From NCBI GenBank assembly GCA_964291365.2, contig OZ219989.1, forward strand, positions 3,100,001-3,164,000: 64,000 nt of DNA, given 5' to 3'. The notes beneath the pieces are model-generated. The model saw nothing but the letters and a program-made list of their open reading frames with translations. It was not told where the DNA came from and searched no databases. Shown one piece after another: positions 27,373-36,967 of this stretch (position 1 is its first letter; every line of letters starts with the position of its first letter). Origin of the DNA: JBDWFY01 sp964291365 (GTDB taxonomy: Bacteria > Pseudomonadota > Alphaproteobacteria > Rhizobiales > Stappiaceae). A program made the position numbers and the translations under genes.

Positions 27373-29271
27373 ATGAATGTAAACACTAATCTGCATTCAA
27401 ATCTTAGCTTTGATGAGTTTGACGAATTAAGAAACTCACGAGTTGAAGATTGCGAATTTGACAACATTGTCGAAACAGCCATATCAAGACGCGGCTTTAT
27501 GAATGTTGTCGCTTACGGAACCGGTGCATTTTTACTTGGTGCAAAAGGTTTAATTCCGACCAGTGCTTTAGCTGCGGATGACTTTTCTTTTGAACAAATT
27601 CCAGCAAATTCGCTGGATACTGTAACTGTTCCACCTGGATACAATTGGCATGTTGTTGCTAAGTGGGGAGACCCAATGTCACCTTCCGGAATTCCATTTG
27701 ACCAAATAACCCGTGGAACAGGTGAAAGTCAAGAAAACTCCATTGGTGACAATTTTGATGGGATGGCGTTGTTCAATGTTAATGGCCGCAATCTATTCGT
27801 AGTCAATAACGAATACACCAACCGCGACATTATTTATGCTAATCGTGCGAGTAAGCTACCTGAAACTGATGACGATGTTCGCAAAGGAAAAGCTGCTCAT
27901 GGCATCACGATTGTAGAGTTAAGACGAATCAATCGCAAATGGACTATTGATTTAGATTCCGAATTCAATCGACGAATCACAGCCGATTCACCAATGGAAC
28001 TTACTGGTCCCGCAAGTGGACACGCGTTACTTAAAACTGCAGCAGATCCAACTGGAACTGCGTCACTTGGAACTTGGAATAATTGTGGTAATGGCCGCAC
28101 CCCATGGGGTACTTATCTTGCTTGTGAAGAAAATTTCAATGGTTATTTCTCGTCCAGTAACTCAGAATTTCAACTTACTCCAGAATTTGAAAGATATGGG
28201 ATTGGTCATGAAGATTGGGGTTATGGCTGGGGAAAAACCGATGAGCGTTTTGACATCAGTAAGCATCCAAATGAACCAAATCGTGCGGGTTATATAGTTG
28301 AAATTGATCCAACTAATCTAACAGCGAAACCTAAAAAGCGTACGGCACTAGGTCGATTCAAGCACGAAAATGCAGAAGTTGTCATTGCCGATAACGGAAA
28401 AATTGTTGTTTATATGGGTGATGATGAGCGTGGTGAATTCCTCTACCGGTATGTAAGCAACCAACCCTATATTGAAGGAAGTGACACTTCGTCCTTGCTT
28501 GATGATGGTAAACTCTACGTTGCTAAATTCTCGGATGACCAAACCGGCGAGTGGATGGAGCTTTCACCCGCTACTACTGGGATGTCATCACAAGCTGAAA
28601 TTTGTGTTCACACTCGTATAGCAGCTTCAGCACTCGGTGCGACAACAATGGATCGACCAGAATGGGTTACCGCTCATCCAACCAAATCTGAGGTCTATTG
28701 TGCACTAACGAACAATAAAAATCGAGGAATCAAACCAAATGCTGGAGGTGATCTAACCCCGGTTGGTGGACCAAACCCCAGAGAAGCGAACAATTATGGG
28801 CAAATTGTTCGATGGATGCCATTTGGAGGTGACCACACTGCCTCTGGTTTTAATTGGAATCTGTTCGTACTGGCGGGTAATCCAACAGTTTATGCTGATG
28901 AACGTAAAGGATCTCGAAACATCAATGCTGGAAATATGTTCAATTCACCTGATGGATTGGGATTCGATTCAAAAGGGTTCCTTTGGATCCAAACTGATGG
29001 AAATTATTCAAACGATGATAACTTTGAAGGAATGGGTAATAACCAAATGCTCGTTGGAAATACTGATTCTGGAGAAATTCGTCGTTTCCTAGTAGGTCCT
29101 AAAGAATGTGAAATCACTGGAATTACCTGGAGTACTGATCGAAAAACACTTTTCGTTGGAATTCAGCATCCTGGTGAAGATGGTAATAGTCACTTTCCAG
29201 ATGGAGGGACGACTGTTCCACGTTCTGCCGTCATCGCAATCAGTCACGATGATGGAAATGAAATCGGTTAA
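27373..29271 (+). CDS. phoX: PhoX-family alkaline phosphatase (DUF839), Tat-exported
   Basis: A 632-residue secreted phosphatase that releases phosphate from organic esters. Known members are monomeric enzymes using Ca and Fe. The start is the ATG at 27373, with AGGAG 8 bases before it; an in-frame start at 27310 has no ribosome site. The Tat signal is ISRRGFMNVVAYGTGAFLLG with a cleavage-type site TSALA-A near residue 60. Inside are DNFDGMALF, GTWNNCGNGRTPWGTYLACE-EN, GRFKHENAEVV, YMGDDERGEFLYRYVS and the C-terminal FNSPDGLGFDSKGFLWIQTDG, all characteristic of PhoX. It lies alone, 3 kb from phoR, with a good Pho box upstream, so PhoB control is likely. Confidence 0.93.
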   Translation: MNVNTNLHSNLSFDEFDELRNSRVEDCEFDNIVETAISRRGFMNVVAYGTGAFLLGAKGLIPTSALAADDFSFEQIPANSLDTVTVPPGYNWHVVAKWGDPMSPSGIPFDQITRGTGESQENSIGDNFDGMALFNVNGRNLFVVNNEYTNRDIIYANRASKLPETDDDVRKGKAAHGITIVELRRINRKWTIDLDSEFNRRITADSPMELTGPASGHALLKTAADPTGTASLGTWNNCGNGRTPWGTYLACEENFNGYFSSSNSEFQLTPEFERYGIGHEDWGYGWGKTDERFDISKHPNEPNRAGYIVEIDPTNLTAKPKKRTALGRFKHENAEVVIADNGKIVVYMGDDERGEFLYRYVSNQPYIEGSDTSSLLDDGKLYVAKFSDDQTGEWMELSPATTGMSSQAEICVHTRIAASALGATTMDRPEWVTAHPTKSEVYCALTNNKNRGIKPNAGGDLTPVGGPNPREANNYGQIVRWMPFGGDHTASGFNWNLFVLAGNPTVYADERKGSRNINAGNMFNSPDGLGFDSKGFLWIQTDGNYSNDDNFEGMGNNQMLVGNTDSGEIRRFLVGPKECEITGITWSTDRKTLFVGIQHPGEDGNSHFPDGGTTVPRSAVIAISHDDGNEIG

Positions 29272-30376
29272 TTTTGGTTCCTAAACGAGAATTCATGCTA
29301 ATGACGGTATATTCTCAACAATGGCAATTGATGGATTTGAAATTCAATTTCTGTCAATTGCCTTTCTACAAAGAAATAAAATAATTGAAAACATATTGAA
29401 ACAGGACTTGAAAAGTTAACAAACTATTGCCTGATTAATTTTACTTTCCAATATCAAAACTCTTTTATGTAATAAGATTTTCGTCATAAATCCTCTTCAA
29501 AAAATAATCCAATTGTTTTCGGAAAACGTGGAAGTGTACTCTTGGATTTTATATCCGATAACAGAAATTTAAAATATCGGTGAATTAATACTAAATTTCG
29601 TCGAGTAAATAAGCTAAACAACCTAAAATTAATAAGTTTCATATGAATTATGTAATTGCAGATGTTAATTTTTCAAGTACTATAATTTAATTAGTACGAG
29701 ATTTTATACCAAATATACTATTACATTGAATAAAAACATCGATAATTATTGATCTCAGCATAAATGTTATAAATCCTACTACTTTTATTTAAAATCTCGG
29801 TGAATTCGTACCAAAATAGCCTCAAATTTGTTTTAAAAGATCATATATTTCGTTACTTGGACGATGTCACAATTTCAACTATAATTAAATGCTTTGCTCA
29901 CAATACTAATTAGTTCAATTAGATAATTTATAGGTCAAATTGTGTGTTTTAGCGCGACAGATATAACTCCTATTAATCAATAGATACTGATATGATGTTT
30001 GATCTTAACACTGGACGATATATTAACATTGATTGATAGATTTACTAGTGCTCTAAGTGAAAATTGTATAGATTTCTAGCAAAAAAAAATGTTTATGGCA
30101 CCCAAAGTTTTGTTTTCATTAAAAATATTGCTTTTGTTATAAATCCTACAACTAAAAGTATAAATGTCGGTGATTTCATACCAAAGTTTAAGCATAGAAT
30201 GCACTCAAGTTCAATAAAATAAGGTGTTTCAATTGAATTATGAAACTACAAATTCATTTGATATTCTACTTGACTTTTGATAAATAAAAGATTATATTTA
30301 ACCAAATATACTTAAATTGAGTTAATTGGGAAAATAACAGTCAACTGTAGCATTATTTTAATGGAGCATCATAGAC
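29272..30376. other. Repeat-containing intergenic region between phoX and the first abiEi
   Basis: No gene. It contains a degenerate R-family piece (29547-29595), the long repeat with copy c (29640-29850), and copy d (30135-30185), which belongs to the leader of the first abiEi-like gene. Confidence 0.55.
29640..29850 (+). repeat. Long repeat containing copy c of family R
   Basis: Partner of 24864-25070. It has GCAGATGTTAATTTTTC, an AGTAC/GTAC hairpin (29674-29700), GATTTTATACC, ATTACATTGAATAAAAA, then the R core at 29765-29815 with CGGTGAATTCGTACC as in copy b, and a shared AAAAGATCATATATT tail. Confidence 0.6.
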
Positions 30377-31021
30377 ATGATTCAAAGTAGACCGCAACGT
30401 AATATAGCACGACAGAAGCTAAAAAAGCATGGCTATCTAAGTCACCAAGAACTTTGCAATTTTGGTATTTCACCAATAACCATAAAACGTATGGTCAAGG
30501 AAAGCGAGATTACAAGAGTATCCAAAGGGTTATATCAATTGCAAGAAGCTGATTGGGAATTCTGGTCCGAATTTTCACCCATTGCGAAAAAAATCCCAAA
30601 TGGTGTAATATGTCTTTTATCTGCACTTTCATATTATAATCTAACAGTTTGGTTAGTTCCCAAAGTATGGGTTGCAGTTGGAAAAGATGCATGGATTTCC
30701 AAAGAATACAGAACAAAAGTACATATTCATCGTTTTTCAGACCGAATGTTAACAGAATGTGTAACATCTCACAAAATTGAAGGTGTAGACGTAAAAATAT
30801 TCAGTGTACCGAAAACTGTTGTTGATTATTTCAGACACATAAAATACGTGGGTACTGATGTAGCACTTGAAGGACTTGAAAATGCTCTGCGTGAAAATCT
30901 TGTCACCACTGAAGAATTAATTGAATACGCCAAAAAATTTGGTGCTTGGTCAGCAATGGCACCCTATCTTGATGCAATTGTTTCAAAAATTAATTTCAGA
31001 GGTGAACAGGACATTCTATAA
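30120..31021 (+). repeat. Duplicated unit 1: leader plus abiEi-like gene
   Basis: The ~250-base leader (including R copy d at 30135-30185) and the gene are repeated at 31275-32177 with an offset of 1156 bases between start codons. Leaders match almost base for base near the gene (GGGAAAATAACAGTCAAC and GGAGCATCATAGACATG). Confidence 0.75.
30377..31021 (+). CDS. AbiEi-like type IV antitoxin, paralogue 1 (no toxin adjacent)
   Basis: A 214-residue protein of the AbiEi antitoxin type. The N-terminal winged helix (RQKLKKHGYLSHQELCNFGI and SPITIKRMVKESEITRVSKG, residues ~10-55) binds DNA in known members. The C-terminal domain has SALSYYNLT, KVWVAVGKDAWI, VKIFSVPKTVVDYFRH and ALEGLENALRE. AbiEi represses its own promoter and counters the AbiEii nucleotidyltransferase. 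No toxin gene follows; the next gene is a second copy of itself. GGAG lies about 10 bases before the ATG. It could be a spare or immunity-type antitoxin. Confidence 0.8.
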   Translation: MIQSRPQRNIARQKLKKHGYLSHQELCNFGISPITIKRMVKESEITRVSKGLYQLQEADWEFWSEFSPIAKKIPNGVICLLSALSYYNLTVWLVPKVWVAVGKDAWISKEYRTKVHIHRFSDRMLTECVTSHKIEGVDVKIFSVPKTVVDYFRHIKYVGTDVALEGLENALRENLVTTEELIEYAKKFGAWSAMAPYLDAIVSKINFRGEQDIL

Positions 31022-31532
31022 CTCTTAAATTATAATTAATTCACCAACAAATTTGAACTTTTCATTTCAATGAAAGATGATAGACCAGAATGATTTATCT
31101 AATTTTGGCTTTAGACAATCAAGAAATATATATTTGGTAATACAAAATCTAAGGAAAATAATTTGGAAATTTAACATCTAACTCAACATGATAAAGTACA
31201 AAACAACCTTGATAAGTACGATAAGCTTAGACTAACATAGCTAAAAAAATGATGTTCTCATGATAGAGAAAGTCTCCAAACACAATTTATGTTATAAATC
31301 CTACAACTAAATATGTAAATGTCGGTGATTTCATACCAAAGTTAAAGCATCAAATTCACTCAAGTTCAACATAATAAAGTGTTTCAATTGAATTATGTAA
31401 TTGGAAATAAATTTGAAATTCTACTTGATTTATGATAAACAAAATACTATATTTTACTAATTATTCTTAAATTAAGTTCAATTGGGAAAATAACAGTCAA
31501 CAGTAGCATTTTTTTAATGGAGCATCATAGAC
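31022..31532. other. Intergenic leader of the second abiEi-like gene
   Basis: The first ~250 bases hold nothing recognisable. From 31275 on it repeats the leader of the first copy, with R copy e at 31290-31340. Confidence 0.6.
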
Positions 31533-32177
31533 ATGATTCAAAGAAGACCGCAACGTAATATAGTACGACAGAAGCTAAAAAAGTATGGCTATCTGCGTCA
31601 CCATGAATTATGTAAAATAGGAATTTCACCAAGTACTATCAAGAGAATGGTTGAAGAGGGTGAACTCCGCAAAATATCTCGAGGGTTATTTCAATTAGAA
31701 GATGCTGATTGGGATTTGCATCACCATTATGCCAGTATCGCAAAGAAAGTTCCGAACAGTGTAGTTTGCCTTTTATCAGCACTTTCACATTATAACCTTA
31801 CAGTCTGGTCTGCACCGAAAGTATGGATTGCGGTTGAAAAGAATACATGGATACCTAGAAACTACCGATCCAAAATCTTTGTTCATCGTTTTTCAAATAA
31901 AATGATCTCCCAGTGTGTGGATACTGTCAAAGTAGAAGGTGTTCGAGTTAAAATCTTCAATGTACCAAAGACCGTTGTTGATTGCTTTCGTCACAAAACA
32001 AATGTAGGTATTGATATAGCACTTGAAGGACTAGAAAATGGATTACGTGAAGATTTCTTCACGGTTGAAGAAATAATTGAATACGCGAAAAAGTTTGGAT
32101 CTTGGTCAGCAATGAGACCCTATTTAGATGCAATCGTTTCTAAAATTAATTTTGAGGGTAATCAAAGCATTTTGTAA
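31275..32177 (+). repeat. Duplicated unit 2: leader plus abiEi-like gene
   Basis: Direct repeat of 30120-31021. Leader identity stays high right up to the start codon, so promoter and translation signals were duplicated with the gene. Confidence 0.75.
31533..32177 (+). CDS. AbiEi-like type IV antitoxin, paralogue 2
   Basis: 214 residues, colinear with paralogue 1. The ends are nearly the same (MIQRRPQRNIVRQKLKKYGY at the start; PYLDAIVSKINFEGNQSIL at the end). Divergence is greatest at about 45-65 (DWDLHHHYASIAKKV against DWEFWSEFSPIAKKI) and in surface positions. The winged-helix recognition segment also differs (SPSTIKRMVEEGELRKISRG), so DNA or partner specificity may have shifted. No toxin lies directly behind it; 218 bases separate it from the third antitoxin gene. 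Confidence 0.8.
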   Translation: MIQRRPQRNIVRQKLKKYGYLRHHELCKIGISPSTIKRMVEEGELRKISRGLFQLEDADWDLHHHYASIAKKVPNSVVCLLSALSHYNLTVWSAPKVWIAVEKNTWIPRNYRSKIFVHRFSNKMISQCVDTVKVEGVRVKIFNVPKTVVDCFRHKTNVGIDIALEGLENGLREDFFTVEEIIEYAKKFGSWSAMRPYLDAIVSKINFEGNQSIL

Positions 32178-32395
32178 ACGGTACGAATTGTATTTTTAGC
32201 TATTGCTTTGCATTTCACGTAAATCACTTTTAATGAAATGAACAGTTTCAGTTACACCTGCTTCCAGTTACCGCAACTAACAAAATAGCTAAACTTTGAT
32301 AAACAATTTTCAAATGTGTGATACAAATTTTACTTAACTTGAGTAATAATGACATAGGTTTATCATTAAAATAAACTAATCACGAAGTAGCAATT

Positions 32396-33019
32396 ATGAA
32401 AAGGCAGTTAACTCAAAGCGAAATTGCACTCAAAAAGCTTGCCAAGCATGGCATTCTTCGACTTGTGGAATTGAATAAATATGGTGTTTCATCAACTACT
32501 GTAAACCGTATGGTTTCCCGCGGAAAAATTGAACGACTGACCCACGGGTTGTATCAGCTACCTAATTCCTGCCAAAATATTGATCGCGATATTGCAATAG
32601 TTTCAAAACAAATTCCAAATGGCGTTCTCTGTCTAGTGTCCGCCTTGTATATAAATAAGGTAATTACTTCTAAACCTGCCAAAGTCTGGGTGGCAATAAA
32701 TAAAAACAGTTGGACACCTAAAAACCTAGATCCAGCTATTCAATTGATTAGATATTCCGATAAATTTCATTCTGAAAGTGTACAAAGAGTTAAAATTTGT
32801 GGGGTCTCAGTCAAAGTATTTAGAGTTGCTAAGACATTAGCAGATTGTTTTCGGCATCGCAATAAAATTGGACCAGAAATCGCTTATAAGAGTTTAGAAT
32901 TAGCATTATACTACAATAAAACTTCAATCTCAGACCTAATCACCCAGTCAGAGCTTCGTGGGGTTTCTAATCTGGTGCGCCCTCGATTTGAAGCTTGGTA
33001 TGCTTGTAAATCAATCTAA
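32396..33019 (+). CDS. abiEi: AbiEi-like type IV antitoxin paired with the toxin gene
   Basis: A 207-residue member of the same family, more distant from the tandem pair. The winged helix is ALKKLAKHGILRLVELNKYG plus VSSTTVNRMVSRGKIERLTHG; the C-terminal domain has KVWVAINKNSWTP and VFRVAKTLADCFRH. The abiEii gene starts 14 bases after its stop, so this is the true antitoxin of the module and the likely autorepressor of the pair. Its leader is unrelated to the duplicated leaders. Confidence 0.85.
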   Translation: MKRQLTQSEIALKKLAKHGILRLVELNKYGVSSTTVNRMVSRGKIERLTHGLYQLPNSCQNIDRDIAIVSKQIPNGVLCLVSALYINKVITSKPAKVWVAINKNSWTPKNLDPAIQLIRYSDKFHSESVQRVKICGVSVKVFRVAKTLADCFRHRNKIGPEIAYKSLELALYYNKTSISDLITQSELRGVSNLVRPRFEAWYACKSI

Positions 33020-33033
33020 AAATAGATATTCCT

Positions 33034-33909
33034 ATGAAGAATGAACAGACTAATTTGAAAGTTCGTCGACTACTGAAAAAAATCAGCGATTCCACCGGAA
33101 TTGAATTTAATGATCTCATGACTTACTTTGTCTACGAAAGGATTCTATACCGATTGGGTGAATCCAAGTATAGAGATTCATTTGTTCTTAAAGGTGGAAT
33201 GTTGGTGAAATCTTGGTTATATGATCCGTTACGCGTAACGAAAGACATTGATTTCCTAGGTTATGGTGAACCCGACCAATCTCTAGTATTAAATAATTTT
33301 CAAGATTTGTTTGCAATGAATTACGATGACGGAATTCAATTTGACCCAAATGCTTTGAAAGTGAGTGCAATTCGAGAAAGCAATAAATATGATGGCATAC
33401 GACTGAATACCACCGCAAAAGTTACTAAAATGGAAGCCTACATACAAATTGATATCGGTTATGGTGATGTCGTAGTTCCTCCCGATGAATTTATTGACTA
33501 CCCAACTATTCTGGATTTCCCAAGTCCAAGATTACGGTCATACACTAAAGAAACCGTCATTGCTGAAAAATTTCATGCGATCACGCAGTATGAAGTATGG
33601 AGTAGTAGGATGAAGGATTATTTTGATGTATGGAAGATTGCTGAGTTTTATAAAATTGACAGCATTGAACTTGCACGTTCAATAAATGCAACTTTTGCCC
33701 ATCGTGATACAAAAGTTCCTAAAGAACCTCCACCTGCGCTTTCAAAAAAATTACTTTCAAATCCACTTGCACTGAAAACATGGGATCAGTTTGTAGAACG
33801 AAGAACTGTATATGATTCACTTGACTTTTCAATAGTTTTGCATGATGTCTCAGAATTTCTAATGCACCATGCGAAATTAGCTGACGAGCTGATTACTGAA
33901 AGTAACTAG
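33034..33909 (+). CDS. abiEii: AbiEii/AbiGii-family nucleotidyltransferase toxin
   Basis: A 291-residue DUF1814-type nucleotidyltransferase. Motif I is KGGMLVKSW; the metal-binding Asp pair is in RVTKDIDFLG, and a third acidic site is IQIDIGYGD. The downstream AEKFHAI and MKDYFDVWKI motifs match the family. Related toxins add nucleotides to tRNA or other targets and stop growth, often after phage infection. All motifs are present and the length is normal, so the toxin is probably active and held by the upstream abiEi. Confidence 0.88.
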   Translation: MKNEQTNLKVRRLLKKISDSTGIEFNDLMTYFVYERILYRLGESKYRDSFVLKGGMLVKSWLYDPLRVTKDIDFLGYGEPDQSLVLNNFQDLFAMNYDDGIQFDPNALKVSAIRESNKYDGIRLNTTAKVTKMEAYIQIDIGYGDVVVPPDEFIDYPTILDFPSPRLRSYTKETVIAEKFHAITQYEVWSSRMKDYFDVWKIAEFYKIDSIELARSINATFAHRDTKVPKEPPPALSKKLLSNPLALKTWDQFVERRTVYDSLDFSIVLHDVSEFLMHHAKLADELITESN

Positions 33910-33974
33910 AATTCTCCAAACTTGAATCTAATAATGAACAGATATTTTGAATTTTGTCTAATTATTTTTCAATA

Positions 33975-34919
33975 TTAGACAATTCCCACCTTTCGAATTC
34001 GTTGCGGAATAGCTCCATATTGCGGTGCAAATAACATTGCAAATATCTGAAAAATACCTGAAACCAAAGCAATCATTCCCGCAGCCGAAACACTATTCTC
34101 AAATCCCACCCAAATTGGACCAAACGCAGCTAAGAAATAACCAATAATACCACTTAGCATCGCGACAAGCAAACTTAACCAAACTTGAGTAGACAAACGG
34201 TCAGTTAGCAATCTAGCAGTCGCCGGTGGACAAATAAACATTGCAATAACCAAAATAGATCCAACAGCTTCAAATGCCGCTACTGCAGCAATTGCAGTTA
34301 ACACTATCAATACAAATCCAATTCCCTTAGATGAAAATCCCAAACTATCTGCATGTATTGAATCAAAACTTGTTATTTTTAATTCCTTAAATAAAAACAA
34401 GACAAATCCACCAACAATCAGAAATACTACAATAAGTCTTGAAAGTGCTGGTGGGCTATTAAACCAATTTTCAAATACTAATAAATCTCCCCAAGAATTA
34501 ATACCAAGCCAAATTGCACTTTCTAAATTTCCATAGAGCGCGTGCTGCACATCTAAATGTACATTTCCTGCTCCTGATTGCTCCAATAAAACTATACCAA
34601 CCGCAAACATTGTGGTAAAAATAACTCCCATCGCAGCTCCAGACTCAATATTTCCGATTCGACGAATTAGCTCGATTAGCAATACCGCAATTATCGCCGC
34701 GAATGTAGCACCCACCATCATCGGTAAGGTATCGGTATTTCCAGCAAATAAAAACCCAACAACGATACCAGGTAATACAACATGACTGACTGCATCACCA
34801 ATCAAGCTTTGTCGTCTTAACACCAAAAAATTTCCCAACAACGTGCAAACCATTGCCGCTAAAATACCTAACATCATTGGGGCAAGATCAAATTGCAAAA
34901 ATAATTCAAGTCTAGACAT
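33975..34919 (-). CDS. Metal (Mn/Fe/Zn-type) ABC transporter permease 2
   Basis: A 314-residue ABC-3 family permease with about eight TM helices. It shows the family sequences NFLVLRRQSLIGDAVSHVVL and AAVAAFEAVGSILVIAMFIC with PPATARLLTDR. It is the last gene of the four-gene operon; its ATG touches the upstream permease stop (TAGATG). Two different permeases, as in SitC/SitD or MntC/D systems, point to Mn or Fe rather than a ZnuB homodimer. Confidence 0.88.
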   Translation of the reverse strand: MSRLELFLQFDLAPMMLGILAAMVCTLLGNFLVLRRQSLIGDAVSHVVLPGIVVGFLFAGNTDTLPMMVGATFAAIIAVLLIELIRRIGNIESGAAMGVIFTTMFAVGIVLLEQSGAGNVHLDVQHALYGNLESAIWLGINSWGDLLVFENWFNSPPALSRLIVVFLIVGGFVLFLFKELKITSFDSIHADSLGFSSKGIGFVLIVLTAIAAVAAFEAVGSILVIAMFICPPATARLLTDRLSTQVWLSLLVAMLSGIIGYFLAAFGPIWVGFENSVSAAGMIALVSGIFQIFAMLFAPQYGAIPQRIRKVGIV

Positions 34920-36125
34920 CTAATTTTGACCTGTTACCAGAATTTTTTGTTGCAATTCAGCTATCATATCAGGCGATAAAACACTTTCTATCGGTTTAAT
35001 CGACCAGTCTTGTAATGTTAATGCTTCGTCAGGATAATCCTCGCGAAAACGATTCCATAACGCTTGATCAAATTCCATTTTTTGTGCCATCTCAAATCCA
35101 GTGGAAGTTGGCATCCCATCACCACGTAGATAATTCTCCTTTTTCAAAATTTTCAAAGTAAATGAATCAAAAATTGGTTCATTTCGAGCGACTGCCAGTA
35201 ATCCTTGGCGATAGTGAACCAAGTACTGAAATCTGCGATGGCGAATATAGGTTGCGACAAGTCCACGCAATGGGGAAAAAGTCATTGAAACTAAGAAAAT
35301 TACAAATAGAGTAACTACTATCAACCCACCGGTAGGTAAATTAGGAATTGTTGCTGATAGTGTTGCACCAATAAAACCACCACTTGCACCAATAGCTGCG
35401 GATATAAGAGTCATACTAGTAACGCGCTCAGTCCAAAATCTTGCCGCTACTGGTGGTATTATTGTTAATGCAATAATAAGCACTAACCCTACTATTTTTA
35501 AGCCAATTACAATAACTGCGAGCAACAAAGTCAATAATGCGAAATCCAACCAGCGAACATTGTATCCCTGAGATTCTGCGAAATTGGCATCAAAACAAAT
35601 TAGTGTAAACTCTTTCTGATAGATCAGAATAGCCATTCCCACTAATAATGATGCAAACACGATGAGCATTGCTTCACTCAATAGCATTCCAGCAGTTGCT
35701 CCTAACAAAAATCCTTCTAGTCCTGCTTGACCGACGCTATTCATTGACTGAACAATTGTTAGCAACACCATGCCGAAAGCAAAAAAGGTTGAAAGTACTG
35801 TACCGATAGCAGTATCTTCTGTCAATCGTGTTTTGGATTGAATCCAATTTACGGTATATATTCCGATAGCTGCTGTTATTGCCGCACCTACTAATAGCAA
35901 CGATAATATCCTACCTTCATTGAATAGCCAAACTCCCACCAAATAACCCATCACTACACCAGGAAGAGTTGCATGACTTACTGCATCAGAAATTAAAGCA
36001 CGTTTGCGCAAATACACAAATACACCGACTGTACCTGCTACCGCACCTAATATTGCAGAACCAAGACAAACTATAACTGTGTTGTATCCAACTGATAATA
36101 CCAATGTACTTAAGATTTCGTTCAA
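34920..36125 (-). CDS. Metal ABC transporter permease 1 with C-terminal cytoplasmic extension
   Basis: A 401-residue ABC-3 permease. The membrane part (1-300) has VYLRKRALISDAVSHATLPG and IALTIIPPVAARFWTERV. The last ~100 residues are soluble and resemble the DtxR-like winged-helix tail found on some Mn permeases, with a STGFEMAQKMEFDQALWNRF stretch after a short helical part. That likeness is by eye only. The TTG start overlaps the ATPase stop, with GGAG 7 bases before it. Confidence 0.85.
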   Translation of the reverse strand: MNEILSTLVLSVGYNTVIVCLGSAILGAVAGTVGVFVYLRKRALISDAVSHATLPGVVMGYLVGVWLFNEGRILSLLLVGAAITAAIGIYTVNWIQSKTRLTEDTAIGTVLSTFFAFGMVLLTIVQSMNSVGQAGLEGFLLGATAGMLLSEAMLIVFASLLVGMAILIYQKEFTLICFDANFAESQGYNVRWLDFALLTLLLAVIVIGLKIVGLVLIIALTIIPPVAARFWTERVTSMTLISAAIGASGGFIGATLSATIPNLPTGGLIVVTLFVIFLVSMTFSPLRGLVATYIRHRRFQYLVHYRQGLLAVARNEPIFDSFTLKILKKENYLRGDGMPTSTGFEMAQKMEFDQALWNRFREDYPDEALTLQDWSIKPIESVLSPDMIAELQQKILVTGQN

Positions 36126-36967
36126 GGTAACTCCAATTTTGATAGATTTATCGCATCATCAATTGCATTCAATTGCGGTTTCGCTAACCGACCGCCATAT
36201 GCTTTTTGAAGATTTGTTTCAGAAAAAACTGCATTGGTGGGTCCAAAAGCTATTAATTGCTTATTCAAAATTAGAACTTGTTCAAAGTATGTGGTGACAG
36301 TTTCCAAATCATGATGAACAACTAAAACCGTTTTACCTTCTCTTTTTAATTTCTCAAAAACCTGAATGATTGAATTTTCAGTCGCGGCATCTACTCCAGC
36401 CAATGGTTCATCCATCAGAAAAACTTCGGCATTTTGTGCCAATGCTCTTGCAATAAAAACACGTTGCTGTTGGCCTCCCGATAATTGACCAATTTGTCGC
36501 TCACCAAAATCTGCCATTCCCACCTGTGCAAGACAATCCAATGCAATTGCCCGATGTCGGCGTTGTGGCCAACGAAACCAACCAATTTGTTCATAAAGTC
36601 CCATTTGAACTACATCTAGCGTGCTTGCTGGAAAATCCCAATCAACAGTTGAACGTTGCGGAACATAAGCAATTTTTGAACGTTGCTTTGAAACAGATTT
36701 GCCAAATACTGTAATTTCACCGGATAAACGTGGGATCAAACCGAGCGTGGATTTGAGTAAAGTTGATTTACCTGCACCATTTGGTCCGACGATAGCAACC
36801 ATTCGACCCTTTGGTGTAATGAAAGAAACATTCATTAGCACCGCATCCTGTTGATATGCGACAGTCAAACCAGAAACAACTAAAGGGCTTTCTGGATTCA
36901 ATTGCGGAATAATTTCACTATCCATTGAAGTCGTATTCATGTTATCATTCGAAATTCTCTTTAACAT
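36122..36967 (-). CDS. Metal ABC transporter ATP-binding protein
   Basis: A 281-residue ATPase with Walker A GPNGAGKST, the family-typical YVPQRSTVDWDFPASTLDVV Q-loop region, signature LSGGQQQRVFIARAL, Walker B VFLMDEPLAGVDA and switch His VVHHDLETV. The DWDFP stretch is characteristic of Mn/Zn/Fe importers. The ATG overlaps the upstream stop (TGATG), giving coupled translation; its 3' end overlaps the first permease by 4 bases. Confidence 0.92.
   Translation of the reverse strand: MLKRISNDNMNTTSMDSEIIPQLNPESPLVVSGLTVAYQQDAVLMNVSFITPKGRMVAIVGPNGAGKSTLLKSTLGLIPRLSGEITVFGKSVSKQRSKIAYVPQRSTVDWDFPASTLDVVQMGLYEQIGWFRWPQRRHRAIALDCLAQVGMADFGERQIGQLSGGQQQRVFIARALAQNAEVFLMDEPLAGVDAATENSIIQVFEKLKREGKTVLVVHHDLETVTTYFEQVLILNKQLIAFGPTNAVFSETNLQKAYGGRLAKPQLNAIDDAINLSKLELP

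Noticed and set aside
30510..30767. Minus-strand frame inside the first abiEi-like gene
   Set aside because: It is a shadow of the coding strand; the tandem paralogue does not preserve it.
32344..32371. AATAATGACATAGG with TTTATCATTA before the third abiEi, reminiscent of the phoX Pho box
   Set aside because: The half sites do not have the 11-bp phase of a Pho box, and a phosphate link to AbiE is not expected; probably chance.
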